Source of the DNA: Tubulanus polymorphus
Lineage: Eukaryota > Nemertea > Palaeonemertea > Tubulaniformes > Tubulanidae
Direction: 5' to 3'
Assembly (NCBI RefSeq): GCF_964204645.1
Contig: NC_134026.1
Coordinates: forward strand, 17,688,650-17,752,649
Length of the DNA stretch: 64,000 nt
Below the pieces are notes generated by a model. The model did not search any database, had not been told where the DNA came from, and saw only the letters and a program-made list of their open reading frames with translations. A program made the translations under genes and the position numbers. Shown here piece by piece: positions 21,803 through 61,272 of this stretch. The stretch's first letter is position 1, and each line of letters starts with the position of its first letter.

Positions 21803-21946
21803 AGTAAGTGTATAATTATGTTTTCAGATCGAAGGTCGAAAGGTCGAGCTCAAAAATAAAAAACATTCTCGCCGGCTCGAATTTATCTATATTTTATTCA
21901 CTCAACCTTTCAACCTTCAATATGTAAACATGATTATACACTTACT
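21803..21946. mobile_element. Mini Polinton-like element (144 bp)
   Basis: Begins AGTAAGTGTATAATTATG and ends CATGATTATACACTTACT, inverted repeats. The internal part contains AGATCGAAGGTCGAAAGGTC, the same block as in the ends of the 15855-20486 element. No 6-bp target duplication is seen (CACATC left, CTAATA right). It is a terminal-repeat-only remnant at the left edge of the AT-rich island with viral-like relics. Confidence 0.6.
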
Positions 21947-22429
21947 CTAATATCTATTAAAATGTTTTATTTTCATAATTATAAATAAATAATGAAATAA
22001 ATATCAAAATATTAAAATCTAAAATTGATAAAATAAAAAATGATTATTTTGAATTTTTTAATAAATATCATTCAATATGTAACAAATAATATCTTATTAT
22101 ATTTATATTTTATAGTTTGTACCATTTTCAATATTAGAAAAATTATAAAATGTAAATATGACACTTGTTTATTATATCACCCCTGTGTCTTTATTTCTCC
22201 TTAGTAATTTCAGTCGCTTTATTAGATAAGGAATATAAAAGTAGTTTTAAAAATATAAAAATAATGTTTATATATTATTATTATTTCATAACTATTTCAA
22301 TATCATAAAATTATGTGAATATTTCTCAATAATGATTAATGTATCTATATTACCTAATTTATTAAAATATTAAATAATATCAAATAATAATATAATAATT
22401 TTATTTTTGATAAGAAATATGTATAATGA

Positions 22430-22753
22430 ATGGAGCGTAAACAATCACAAAACAATAAAAACTTTATTGAAAGAATAAAAGATATAACAGTTGCTAAGAA
22501 TGTAGATTATAGATATAAAAAATTGATTGAATTAACATTTAATAAAAGATATTTAATAACAGATATTGAAATAATATCAACTGAATATGAATTTGTAGCA
22601 CATTTAAGAAATAATCATGAATTTAGAACATATTTACCAGATAGATTTAATAGATTATCAATTGAAGATATTGATGATTTAAAATCAGGAATATTTGATT
22701 TAATTTATAAAGATAAAGATGAAAAAGGACATCATGTTATAGATTTTGAATGA
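22430..22753 (+). CDS. 107-residue protein related to the other element proteins
   Basis: Begins MERKQSQNNKNFIERIKDIT. The central part (LTFNKRYLITDIEIISTEYE, FRTYLPDRF) has the pattern of a short beta-rich domain in which the element tells a polymer-binding-like YxITDIE strand followed by a hydrophobic YLPxRF strand. Similar short proteins are common in virus-derived animal repeats. It resembles the product at 29525 in length, order and spacing of hydrophobic segments. Intact frame; function unknown, possibly single-strand DNA binding (inference). Confidence 0.45.
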   Translation: MERKQSQNNKNFIERIKDITVAKNVDYRYKKLIELTFNKRYLITDIEIISTEYEFVAHLRNNHEFRTYLPDRFNRLSIEDIDDLKSGIFDLIYKDKDEKGHHVIDFE

Positions 22754-22769
22754 AAAATATGTAAAATAA

Positions 22770-23290
22770 ATGAAAGAATATAGAATATATGTTGATTCTA
22801 GAAAACTTACAAATCAAAAATCTAATAATTTACAAATACAATTAGATAGAGAATTATGTTCATTTAAAATTAGTAAATATTAGTTTATGTAATTCTTTTT
22901 ATAATATAACGGATAAAACTCTTGAAGATAACGTTTTTTAAATTCATATTAAAATATAGGTAAATGGTTTACTTTATTTTTAAAACCAGGATTATACTAT
23001 TTAGAAACATAAGCTCACGAAATTAATAGACGAGCACGGTTGAAAATTAGAGGTGATGATAAATTACTAATTAGATTTATAAAAAGTGATAGTTCAAACA
23101 AAATCAAAATAAAGGTATATGATGAAAATGAACAAGCATTTTTGGTAAGAAAATCAATAGCAAAGTTGTTAGGAATTAAACCAGATATTGTTACTGGAAA
23201 CATAGAAGGTACATCAAAATTAATACCTTTTACACATTTTTATATTTATTGCAATTTAATAGACCCTGTTTGAAGCAAGTAAAGTACAAT
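22770..23290 (+). pseudogene. Broken virus-like (possible virion) protein gene
   Basis: An ATG at 22770 opens EYRIYVDSRKLTNQKSNN; after one or more frame changes there is SLCNSFYNITDKTLEDNVF (about 22876-22940), LFLKPGLYYLET (about 22975-23010) and then an open frame to 23273 with KIRGDDKLLIRFIKS and IAKLLGIKPDI. The series YVDSR, NSFYNI, PGxYxLE, LLG and a final IYCNLIDP is the pattern I know from uncharacterised proteins of animal Polinton-like and adintovirus-like elements, probably structural. Stops and shifts at about 22880, 22945 and 23010 make it a pseudogene. Confidence 0.45.
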
Positions 23291-23929
23291 TTGTAATTCT
23301 AGTTTATTAAATATTTTGCCATTAAAAAATGTTAAACGATTTTGAACACAAATTAATTATAAGTTATCTGAATGTGATTTGTATTATTTAGAAAAACAGA
23401 AATATATCATTGATTGTGATGTATAAACAGGGAATAATTTTAATTGTAAACATTGATAAAATTAGTAAAAAGATTTATCAAAACTGAAGGATCAACTGTT
23501 ATTTCTTCCTTTAATTCAACGTTTACAGTATTAAATAAATTGATATTTAGATTTATATTGCGTGAAACAGGAATTAGTTTCACAACTTTAAAAGAGATAT
23601 AATATAAAATCTAAACCTTTTTATAAATAAGATACGCTTGATATTGAAGAAGATTTTAACATAAAATTATTATCAAAACAAGAATTTTAAGAAACTAGAG
23701 GGAATGAAGGAAATTAAACAATTTCAAGAGGATATCGATAAAAATAGAAATGAAATTTGTAATGAATTAAAGCAACAATTAAATATTGATTAATTATTTG
23801 ACACAGCATTTTAAAAAAACTTGAAATAATTCCTGAAGTAAAAATTAATCATTATATTCCTAAAATATCTGGCTTTGAAAATAATACAATTTTTGAAATT
23901 AGAGGTTTTTCAACCAAATGTAAATCTTT

Positions 23930-26900
23930 CATCACCATCAACATCAACATTCGGTTGGATTCAACAATCGGTGTGCTACGCTTACAATATGCTTGCCCGG
24001 TTCTTATATGCTGGTTCCTTGTTCGCTCTATTTTCTTTAAATCGTTCTTCCACTTTCTTTGAATTTCCTTTGAAGTCGTACACCTTCGTGCGCATGCGTT
24101 AGAGTTAGATGAGCCAATTAGGACGCATCTGAATTGGAATAAGACATAGGCCCTCACTACCCCAAAAGGTCGTTGTGAGTGTAGTCACATCCATATTGCG
24201 TCACTTATACGTAAACACTGATACCTCCAAAAAGCCAAATAATCAATTCATAGTTGCACAGTTCTGGATTCAGTTCCACAGTTCAGGATTCAGTTCCACA
24301 GTTATGGATCCAGCTGCTTAGTTAAGAATTGACTCCGTTTAAGTAACAGAAAACTAGCGCATATGAAGCTAGCTTGGGACGTTTATTTACAGGTACATGC
24401 AGAACTCACATAATTCGGATGACTACGGACCGCCTAGATTTCTACGAATTAGGTAAGATCCGAATTATGAATAATAGTTTACATGGTTCCACACTTTCCA
24501 TGGACCAAGTATTTCATCCGAATTAAATGAAAATCCGGATTGAGAAATCCAAATTAAGTGAGTTCTACGGTACTGATGAAAAATTTCAGTGACCATCAAA
24601 CAAATAAAATTATTCAGATTTGAATTGTGGATGGTTTTTTGATTTAAACTTATAGGCTAGATACACACGTATAAATTTCATGCGATGTCATTACAATAAA
24701 ACACAATCCTTTTTAAGGGTCGAACAACAATGAATGATACAAAATACAGAAAAACGCACCGGTTAAAGATTTAAGTATCGAAAAGTCTAAATCTACTCCA
24801 GCCAGATATCAATATTTTTTCCAGTCAACAATACAATCGTAGATTCGTTTTCTAGCAGCTTTTCTGAGATATAAGTGTTAACATTATTTGCATTTCACAA
24901 TTTTTACATGGTTGTATTTGACGGTTTCCTTAGCTACAAAAACACAAAGCTCGAAAAAAGGTTTAGGGATTAGGGATCACTGCGCGAAAAGGATTAGTTC
25001 AATGCATAAATATTTTTACGGAGATCCAGAAATTTGAGCGAGGGAGGTCAAGCGCAGTGTTTCGCAGATAATTTTTCTATATTTCAATAAAAAATGCATT
25101 CTCCTGAGAAAAGAATTTCATTCATAAAGATGTGTACATTACCTACAGTAATTTCTGGCAGACACCGAAACAGCAATCGATAAAAAATTTGAAATGTGGA
25201 TTGATATCACCATCGAAAAAATTATCAAACACGGAGCTGGTCGAGACACCCTAAAGCCCCTTCGCATCCGCCCTTGATTGGAAGGTAAAGAGGCGATTGC
25301 ACGTATACGCATATGCATACGTACATTGGATGTAGTATATACCATAATCTAGTTCATAAAATACGACATATATGGTAAGTCCTGGATGCGATGAGATTTC
25401 GAACAGCAAAAACATAAATATGTGTTCGTAATTCAAAACCTGGAATTTAGTACACAGACAGTACATGCACTGAAAAATATTCTTACGAAGTACAAGGGGG
25501 TTAAAAGATCCAGGAGGAAACACACTAGATATTCGAAGGTTGGTAGCAAAGCAGTTGGTAGCTAGGGGTCTGATCGGTAGTAGTGTCATTTTTGGCCAGC
25601 ACACAGATCACAACCATCATTGTCAGTCAATTTGGCAGGTGATATTTCGCCAATGCGTTACAAAATAGCGTTAACAATTTATGTTAATTATTACTGAGGC
25701 TTATTAAATTATTACTTATTACTGAGGCGTGTGACTTAGAAAATCCAAGGAAAGTGTGGAGAAAAGAGTTAGAGAAAAAAGAGCGGGCAGAGTAGTATTC
25801 GAGCCCGGGACAGCAATTGCTTATTCATATATTACGTACACGCGTTGGGGGAGGGGGTCATGTCTGATGCGTACAAGTCTATACAGGGAAGGGAGGTCAA
25901 GATATGTTGTGCGTGCGCAAATATGGATTTCTGAGACCACTCGATACGACGAAAGGCTCAAACAGCCAATACGGTACCTCGAAAACCAATAATTGCATTA
26001 CGATATTAAGACTTATAAAGTCGAATTTCCAGTTTTCTTTTCATTTCGAATTTCGACTTAATTATGACGAATTTTGTGTTATTTTCATGTAGACTTATTA
26101 TCTCGAAATCCGACATTAAAATAACTCGAAATTCGATATATTAACTCGAATTTCGACGTAAAAATTAGTCGAATTTCGACACAATTAAGTCGCAATTCGA
26201 CTTATTAAGCCGAATTTAGACTCGTATGTCACCTGGATTCCGTACATATCAGTGCTATCGATCTTAAATCAATATAGAATATGGCTTGAATCTGTCTGAA
26301 ATCCTGTTTAGAAAAACGATTTTTTGCAATTTTGTCTACTTGTAATGTATGAATGAAAGGTAAGTCCTTCGCGTACGTGTATGTACGTTTGAATACGTAA
26401 TCGAGGAAGGGCCGCAAACTGTCCTTATGTACGTATACGCTGTGAACGTATGCTTGTTTTATGAAATGAGGATTTTACACTATAGTTTCAATGTCAAAAT
26501 GTATATCTTATAATCATCAGTAAAGTAATGTATCCAAGCAGTATGAGAGGGTTTGAATATAGACACTATTGATTTAGTAATTACCAACTTTGGAGAAAGA
26601 TAATTAATATCATCATACTAAGTCTGAATAGTAAATTGTAAGTTCGGCACTCTCTCACATGTCAGTTTAACGCCTATGTCAACTCTAGTCATCACTTCTA
26701 AACATCTAATAAACATTTTTGAGATAGTTCAGTTAAGCTCAGTGCAGAATACGTTCTGAAACCGACAAGGGCCGACCTGCGAGTCGTGAGCTCTGGATAT
26801 TTATTAGCGAAAAGGCCGACCTGCGAGTCGCGAGCTTTGACATACATCAAATAGATAACATTCACGTCAGATTATCAAAAAGATGCTATCGTTAGTATTC

Positions 26901-28260
26901 TCCTCGTCTGGATTCGGATTTTAAAGGCCGAGGAGTATGGATGCTAGTTAACCGGGTGGCAAACACTTGAGATCGGCCGTCCCACTAACTACAGTATCTT
27001 GTTTATAGTGTTTAGAGTGAGCGAGGTTGGCTCACAACAGAAAAGCAGGTCACACACAGTTAAATTTGACAAATTCATAAAAGTTTTCATATCAAATTCT
27101 AAACTAATTTTAAGTAATCTAGTCATAGTGGGAATGAAAATCTGATGCTAGCGATGTTTTTTTGTAGAGATAGGGCCAAGATTAAAGATTTTAGAGACAT
27201 TTCAAATTTTTTGAAAATCATTAATTTTTATCCGATTTCCATGAAATTTGGACACATCATTGATGGTAGATAACTAAACAAGTGTACGAGATTTCAGACT
27301 GATCCATTGACCATAGAAAAAGTTTTGATGTTGCCAAATTTTGGTACTATAAATGAGGCTATGTTTTGTTTATGTATACTGATGACTATAGGTATCAAAT
27401 TACTGTTTATGTGCTCTGTGAGCTACACTAATTCACTGGATAACTCCTCCCTCTATGTCATTCAAAGATTCAAATTTTGAAGGAAATACCAACTAAAATG
27501 CTTAATTTCTCGTAGAGGAGGGCCTAAAACACATTTTTGACTGCAGAAATGAATATATTACACATTAATACATATGGAATATAGGATCGTCTATTCGTTT
27601 CATTTGCCAGGGGGGAATTGAAAAATAGGAATTTTAAGCGTTCGTAATAAATGAATGCTCTCTAGCCCATGTGTATAACCGGGAGCGGTGAATATAATGT
27701 AATTATGAATTGTACACATATATTAAATGACGCCACCATGAAACAAGTTGACTTAAAATGGAGTGATACAAAAACATTAATAAAAGACCAGACGATTATC
27801 GCGATAGTTTAAATATGAAAGAAAAATGAATGCCAGTAGTTAATGTCAGATTGAAATTCACTATAGGTGTCAAGTATTGGTAATCCACTGCTAGTTTAGA
27901 TGGGATCGTAATTCTCTTCTGGCCGATATAAAAACGCTATATTGGTCTATACTCCAAAACATTTAGAAACCTGAAAAAGATGAAAATATATATACAACAT
28001 AAACATATTTTTAAGAAGGGGAGGGCTTATTCATTCCATCTACACTCAGGCCTTATTATTCTGTCTATTTTTAATCGGACAAATCCCAACCCGAGGGCGC
28101 AAACGATATTGCGGAAAATTGAAAGCAGAGGGTCATCAGATTGGATTTATAATCATGTCATATAATATAACATTAATGATAGACACGAACTGGGGCTTCG
28201 ATACAAATAATCTATTAAAAGTCCCCAGCGAAAGGGTTCCTGTGCATACCAATAAAATCG
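23930..28260. other. Non-coding stretch with small repeats
   Basis: No gene recognised on either strand. Contents: a CAGTTCCACAG repeat (24275-24300), a 28-base segment shared with 30900-30928 (24790-24818), TCGAATTTCGAC-type tandem AT-rich repeats (26000-26225), and two copies of GGCCGACCTGCGAGTCG (about 26769 and 26812). The 3' UTR of the CAPSL gene must extend leftward from 28261, but no clear AATAAA was picked out. Confidence 0.5.
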
Positions 28261-28261
28261 C

Positions 28262-34247
<5,986 letters not shown>

Positions 34248-35465
34248 GATGTCTGGGTTAATTTACGATATAGATAAGATGAATATGTCTCCTTTTAGCA
34301 GTTGTATACTTGTTGCTGATGACTGATACGACCATATAACATAGGCGTGAGCCCCGGAAAATCGATCTCGGAGCCAACAGATGTTTCAATATATTGTCGT
34401 CTGCGTATTATAATGCTTGCTTTCCCTATACACATGCATATGTACATTGAATCTAGCTCTGGCAGCTGATAGCCGTCTATCACTAGTAATGTAGTATACT
34501 GTCGCCAAAACTCAATATAGTATATATTGATCACTGATTATTGATTAATCAAAGGGTAATCGATCGCCCTGATGAAACGGACGAATCGCTATTAGTGCAA
34601 TGGGTTTATAATTGATTATGAATCGTCGCATCGTCTCCTTTGAGAATGCTAACAATCCACTGTTTGAAGGTGGTCATTCATTTCCATCTCCAGGTTAGAA
34701 CAATGGCTGCCACGTCATAAGTTTCTTTCTTTTATAGTTCATCTTGAAACCAAAATCTCATTTTATATATCATTTGCACGTCATGCAGTCCAGGATCTGA
34801 AAGTTTTAGACACAATCTACCCGATGAACGTAGGCCAAAGTTCTTGTGGCTAATTCTATGAGGTATTTGTACCCGGGTTCTCGGACATTCTAAGGATACA
34901 ATCATTCGGTTCAGATGTTATCTTTATATATCTTACAGTTTTTTTTCTCACGCGCTCTAAAGCTCCGGTTCTCGGGCACATAACTCAAGGGAGAAAACCC
35001 TACTAAAAACTACAGTTCTAAACGAAAATTTCAAATTTCGCATTATAAAATTAGTATGGCGTACATTTGATATTTGTTTTTTAAAATAATTTATTACTAC
35101 ATTTTGTCTGAGAATAAGGCCTACGTATCTATCCATCTCAGTCAGAAATAATCTCGTCATTGTCTAGCTCAAATTCATGCCTTTTCTCGTCACCGAGCAA
35201 CCTTTGTTTCGCACTTTCTAATTAATCACCAATGTATCTACGTATATACATCTTCTAGAACTAAAACCATTTTCGTGAGCTAGAGTCAGACAACGAATAC
35301 GGTATAATAAAACATAGAAGTATAAACTAAACAGTTAACACTTAGCAACGAGCTAGTTGATATTCAGCTACACATTTTTCTTGTGTTATAGTTTTAGTTT
35401 ATGTTAGTTTCTATTTTAAAAAAATAATTAGATACTCCCACCCGCATCAATAAACATTTGCCCAT
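34248..35465. other. Upstream flank of CAPSL, no gene seen
   Basis: Contains the unmapped promoter and 5' UTR of the leftward CAPSL gene. ORFs here are short and without motifs. Confidence 0.45.
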
Positions 35466-35936
35466 AATTAATTGCAAAATGACGCTTTTAGGCCAGAGGT
35501 TGAGAGACCGAGTCGACCGCACTCTTTAGTGCTTTTTTGCAGAGTTAAAAACGATGAGAAAAGAGAAGTAAAACTATTTACTATTCTGATTAAAAGCGAG
35601 GAGTAAAAATATCTATCATTCTTGATTAAAAACGAGGTTAAAATGAGGGAAAATTTCTATTATTTCTAATTCAAAAAGAGGTTAAAATGTGGAGTAAAAA
35701 TATTTATCATTTTTGATTAAAAACGAAGACAAAAAAAACTTTTTTCACCATATTTAGTTTTTCTAACTTAATATTTTATGTTCGATTTCTTGTGAAACAT
35801 CAACCAATCTTTTTATTTCACATTCATTTTTTTATGGTTTTATTCTGTTATTTATTGACACTAAGAATGTCTTTCTATCTCCCATTTATAAGGGAAAAAA
35901 TGCTGATGACTCGACCTCTGGCCTGAAAGCGTCGTA
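35466..35936. mobile_element. Degenerate Polinton-group terminal-repeat element
   Basis: The left end contains AATGACGCTTTTAGGCCAGAGG and the right end is its complement (CCTCTGGCCTGAAAGCGTCG, then GTTACT), matching the layout of the group's termini (AGTAA, then a CTTTCAG block, then AGAGGTCGAG). The interior has three to four imperfect tandem units of about 50 bp built on GGAGTAAAAATATTTATCAT. No gene. Confidence 0.5.
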
Positions 35937-36239
35937 TTGCTGTTACTCTCATATATATCATCTTTTTCCTTTTTTCGTGCTTGGATGAAAAGTTTGCATT
36001 GAATCAGTGATTGAAATTTGTGTAGATCGGGTTCAAAACTGCCGTGTTCAGAAGCAATGTCGAAAAAATGTCTTTAGACACTCCGAGCCAATGTCGAAGA
36101 AATTTGCTTCAACAATGAGAAACAATGTCGAAGAAATCTCCATCGACAATCACCGAATAAATATCAATTTCGTAATAATACCGACAAACATGTACCAACA
36201 TACCGACATGGCCCATCTATCCCTATATGGGTTGTACGC

Positions 36240-36370
36240 ACCGACACCCAGTCCCCTGATCTCAGCCACTTTATATAGGGGTTATCCAACACCCAGTTCC
36301 TCGGTCCCGGCCACTTTATACAGGGTTTATCCACTCAAAAAACTCAGCGCCTCGGTCCCAGCCTTTGACT
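36240..36370. repeat. Imperfect tandem repeat of about 45 bp
   Basis: Two to three units carrying TCGGTCCCGGCCACTTTATA and variants. This repetition produces the Pro/Tyr-rich frame across 36007-36372, which is not considered a gene. Confidence 0.6.
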
Positions 36371-36465
36371 GAATCGAAAAAAGAACTCAGACACCTGCCT
36401 CTCGTCACTTGTGAGAAACCAGTATGATGAGAAACACGGTACATGTATCAACTTTGAATGGCTTC

Positions 36466-36595
36466 AGGTTTCACAAACGGCAGGACCCTTCATGATTGAA
36501 TTTTATTGAGTTAGATATCTGATATGCACGTCACATACACATTAGTAATGAAAAAAATAAATAAATACACATAATATCTGCCGTTTGTGAAACCT
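36466..36595. repeat. 18-bp perfect inverted repeat around a 94-bp loop
   Basis: AGGTTTCACAAACGGCAG (36466-36483) and its exact complement (36578-36595). Probably a tiny MITE just beyond the CARM1 3' end. Confidence 0.75.
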
Positions 36596-37717
36596 ATTGA
36601 ATTAGCAGGATATTGTATGCCTTAAGTAAGCCCCGACGGCCTTCTAGAAAACAGATAAGACACGATGATATATAAAAGAATGCATTTTATTGTCAATATT
36701 CTGATTCAAGTACAGACGAGAACAGAATGAGTTTTTTTTCTTAGTAGGTAGCAATTAATGTAACTGCTCCCACACGTAATACATGTACAAATGTTTTTCT
36801 ACATCATTTTATTCTTACTTATATACTACAGCACACACAATGAGAGCGAACATTGACTCATATCCAGTATATACTTATAGTAAATAAGTGAGGCTAAATA
36901 CAATTTTGCATACTTTTGAGAACACAGCATTTAATGGTTGCCATCTAACTATAATAAGTTTAAATTTCAAGAATAAAATAACTCGGAGCAAAGGTCCTTC
37001 AAAGTTCAATCATTTATATCCAAGTTGACATAAATATCCGGGTGTATAAACATGTCTAGTGGCCTTTCATGTATTAATAGAACCCAAATCACTTGGATTT
37101 GAACATTTTGGAACAAGATCCATTGTAATCTCTGATAAATTTGACTCTAGGATTAAAAACATTGGAAATTTATGTCCCTTAGTACATTTCTAACTCGACT
37201 GTGTCATTTGATTATCAATTTAACTCGGGCAAACATTGATTACATAATGTCATGTATGCTTTCAACTCATCTCGGGTCTTCACTCAAGTCAGACAAAATC
37301 CCAGAGGCAGTTCGCAGACTGTGTTTGAATTTCACCAAGGGTTAGTTCAACTATCTCTTCACTGTTAAAACTGCTCCATAATAGCGCCGTCATCTTGAGT
37401 TAGAAACATCATTTGAGCTTTGAAAAATGATTATAGCCGCACCACACAATCTAACAGCAATTGTAGCAGAATGTTATATGTACTATATGTATGCAAAAAC
37501 GAAAAAACCTCTCACAAGAAATTGGCCCATCGTCTGAAGTGAAGTGGGGCGGAAACACACTGCAGAATAGTTATTATGCTACATGGAATCGTTGACTGTA
37601 AAATGGTTTAAGAGTCCATGATAACAAGCCCAAGTTTTGCAAGATGACTGGGTCACAAGTCGACCTGTGCTTAACCTAGGTAATCTTATCTGAATGGGAC
37701 ATTGTTGAAATCAATAA

Positions 37718-37877
37718 GGGATCGTTCATTTATTACATACGCATAAAAATTGATCCCCTTTCAATCTTTCAATCCCTTCCCATGTACACAAAATTGGCGA
37801 TTTCCTTATACAAATTTAGCATTCCAGTACGCAATAACACTTACCCCACTCCCTTAACGTAATAAATGAATGACCCC
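37718..37877. mobile_element. MITE copy 1 with TCATTCATTTATTA-type termini
   Basis: 160 bp; starts GGGATCGTTCATTTATTACA and ends with the complement AATGAATGACCCC. Flanked by TAA on both sides (37715-37717, 37878-37880). A second copy is at 55356-55534. Confidence 0.7.
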
Positions 37878-39544
37878 TAACGAATCATAACGTTTGTGTA
37901 CAGTAGGTAATGCAGTCTTAACACCAAAGACAGAGGGGTAGTGTTTAGTTCTGTGGCTATCAGGTTTTAAAAAACTTCCGTGACTTGCACTAGGAGATAA
38001 TTTGCTCTACACAGCTTCTTTCAATGCACAAAGAAGTGAGTTTGAAATAACAATGTGAGAAACAATGCCGCACCCAGTTCCACGTACAGTTGTCAGTTAA
38101 GTTGTAGGAAGAAGTTCCTAGTCATCAGGGGAGAAAATAGGGGTATGAATTCACGTTTTTATGCAAGTAAATGATGAAATTCACAATTCTATGGCCGTAT
38201 TTTTTGGATAATTCACAACGCACGTGTTAAATTCATAAGAATGGTGAGTTTTTATGAAAAACCGATATATTAGAATCCTCACAACCCAACTATGGCACTC
38301 AAAACCATAACAGACAGGCAAATGAAATTTTGTGACTACACTACAGATTTTCCCAAAATGTTAGGAATTTTCGACCACTTAGTCGATATTGGAGAATCAA
38401 TATCCTTGAAAATAATTTTTCAACTGCGAGGATTTTTTCAAGGAATCAAAAAGTAGTATGAATCCCGAATGAACAAAAATTGAACCACATAAATTTCATA
38501 AAAAAGTTCACAAGTAAGTTTGTGCTCAGGTACTCCTGAAGATATTTCTACAATCATTTTAGCACTTATTCAAAGGTTAATGGTGCCAGTCCATCTTATC
38601 ACTGCGGTTGAAGAGTTACTAAGTAAATCTGTACAAAAAATAAAATGCATATTCATACAATATACACGAACATTGATATTATTTCACATAATAATATACT
38701 GTTGATTATCATATCATTTCCTAGAGGCAACATACAATAACTTAAGAACGTCAGTGACAAAAAAATCATTGAAGGTTATATATACTTTCATTAATATACA
38801 CACATCATCTTCATTATGGCATTCTTATAATGTACACAATACGCAGAAAAGTGCAATTTACATCATCAATAAATTAATGGTTAAAATTAGTTTTTTAAAA
38901 CGCGTGCTTCGTCCATCTTGTTTTTTCAAATTGTTCAAACCTTGGCATGAATCCGTTACATATGCCCATACTGAGTTTCTTGTCTTGTTCAAATGTGAAC
39001 TACCTGATTACACTACCTTGATACACATATACGGATAATCCCTCGGCTCCCTCAATAATGGACAAAGTTTTTTTTCTAAGGAAAATACACTCTACCTATT
39101 CTGGAAGAGCATAATCCGTTAAGTTATTTCCAGGTTTATCAATGAGAGGGTAATAAGCCACTAATTTGAGGATCAGAAAGTCTACATAGAAACCAGAAAA
39201 AAGCATCCACTCTTTTTGGTATTTTCAAGAGTAATGCCTAGTGGTAATATGGTGTGTCAACTAAAAAATGGCGAAATCAATTTACAAAGTGGAGTGGATC
39301 GATTGAACGATACTGCCATTTACACAAGTGATTTTGAGATCTATGAACTTGGTCCGGGGAATAAAAATAACATACACAAGTCATGACTCAAAAGACTTAA
39401 GTTTGACATTTAAGTAATTTTGCTGTATGAGATATTTGATGGATGTTCATCAACCAAAATTTCCATATATCGCAGAAGGCTAACTTTTAACCCGCAGAGT
39501 TGTCAAAACAGCATCACTAACTGCTGATAACCAATTCACCAGGG

Positions 39545-39650
39545 GCCAGATCTATAGACCGGTATAAGCTTTAACCCGGGGGGGGGGGGGCTAACACAAT
39601 TGAAAATGAATTGAGTTAGCCCCTGGGTTTCATTCAGCACCTGTCTATAA
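39545..39650. repeat. Hairpin repeat with a G12 tract
   Basis: TTTAACCCGGGG...GGGGCTAAC pairs with GTTAGCCCCTGGGTTT across an AATTGAAAATGAATT spacer. Outer bases (CTATAGACC and CTATAAGACC) also pair partly. A small foldback MITE, non-coding. Confidence 0.6.
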
Positions 39651-40016
39651 GACCAACCCCACTTGATTAACAAATAAAGCAATATACACTAAACTAGGTA
39701 ATAGACGTACTAAGATGCTGAATGCCTATTTTACAAGGTAGAATTGTTAACGAATTGCTTTCAACTATTAAATGTATATCTATAGAATATCACTTTTTAC
39801 ATTCACCTACTGTTATTTAAAGCTGACCTTGTTCAAGTGAAACTAAGTGCCACTACTACAAATACTAATATGTCCAGTGCGTAGTAGAATTCATTTGGCC
39901 GATGGTAGACGCCAAGATTTCTTTTCCTGACCGCGACTCCTTTGCAATAAACTTTCAGTGTCAACGACAATGAGTTCGGTGAAATCCATAAAATCATGCA
40001 CCGAATCAATCTTATA

Positions 40017-60696
<20,680 letters not shown>

Positions 60697-61272
60697 ATTA
60701 CAATTTTTGGAACTAAAATTTGTATTTCCGAGTAGTACTTACCCTTTCCTATGGTTTTTGCCAATATTTTCTAAATTTGGATTTATCGCCAATGGTTTTT
60801 CTATACGACCCGGCCCTGCGGTATTGCATTTAGCCACCGGCGAAATCCGCCATCTTTTTTCGTCATAGCAGACCAAAAAAAAAAAAACTATGCGGGGCAG
60901 GTGGGCGGGATTCCCACCATAGGAAAGGGTAAGTACTACTCGGAAATACAAATTTTAGTTCCAAAAATTGTAATATTTCCGTAGAGTACTGTACCCTTTC
61001 CTATGGTTTTTGCTAGACTAGCCTAGCACAAGGATGGTGGGAAAGGTAGATAGAAAAACCACCGCTCAAACGCAAGGTAAGAGGGAAAAAGAGAGCACTT
61101 ACCCAAGCACAGAATGGAGCACTGTAGCACAGGGAAGACCGGTTGGCCACAGTGAGTCCGTCCAGCTCAGGGGCCCCCCCCAGAATTTTGCGAAATTAAT
61201 ACTTGCAGATATGAGCCCAAACTATGTACAAGGATACACCCCCTGTGATCCTGATAATGCTACATAAATATT

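Larger units (their letters stand above)
21947..23930 (+). mobile_element. AT-rich island with virus-like gene relics
   Basis: About 2 kb of much higher AT content than its flanks. Contains one intact small ORF (22430-22753) and broken reading frames of a second gene (22770-23290), both on the plus strand. Further short Lys/Asn/Ile-rich frames to about 23800 are unrecognised. The right end is undefined. Because of the adjoining mini-element ends and the protein resemblance, this is most likely a decayed member of the same Polinton-like group. Confidence 0.5.
36660..40016 (-). other. Probable CARM1 3' UTR / 3' flank
   Basis: Downstream of the CARM1 stop (40017) about 3.3 kb lack exons or full mobile elements except one MITE (37718-37877) and a G-rich hairpin (39545-39650). 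AATAAA occurs on the minus strand at 36686-36691 and again near 36808. A long 3' UTR is plausible but cannot be proved without transcripts. Confidence 0.4.

Noticed and set aside
36007-36372. 121-codon ORF
   Set aside because: Pro/Tyr-rich translation of an imperfect tandem repeat; no homology or gene context.
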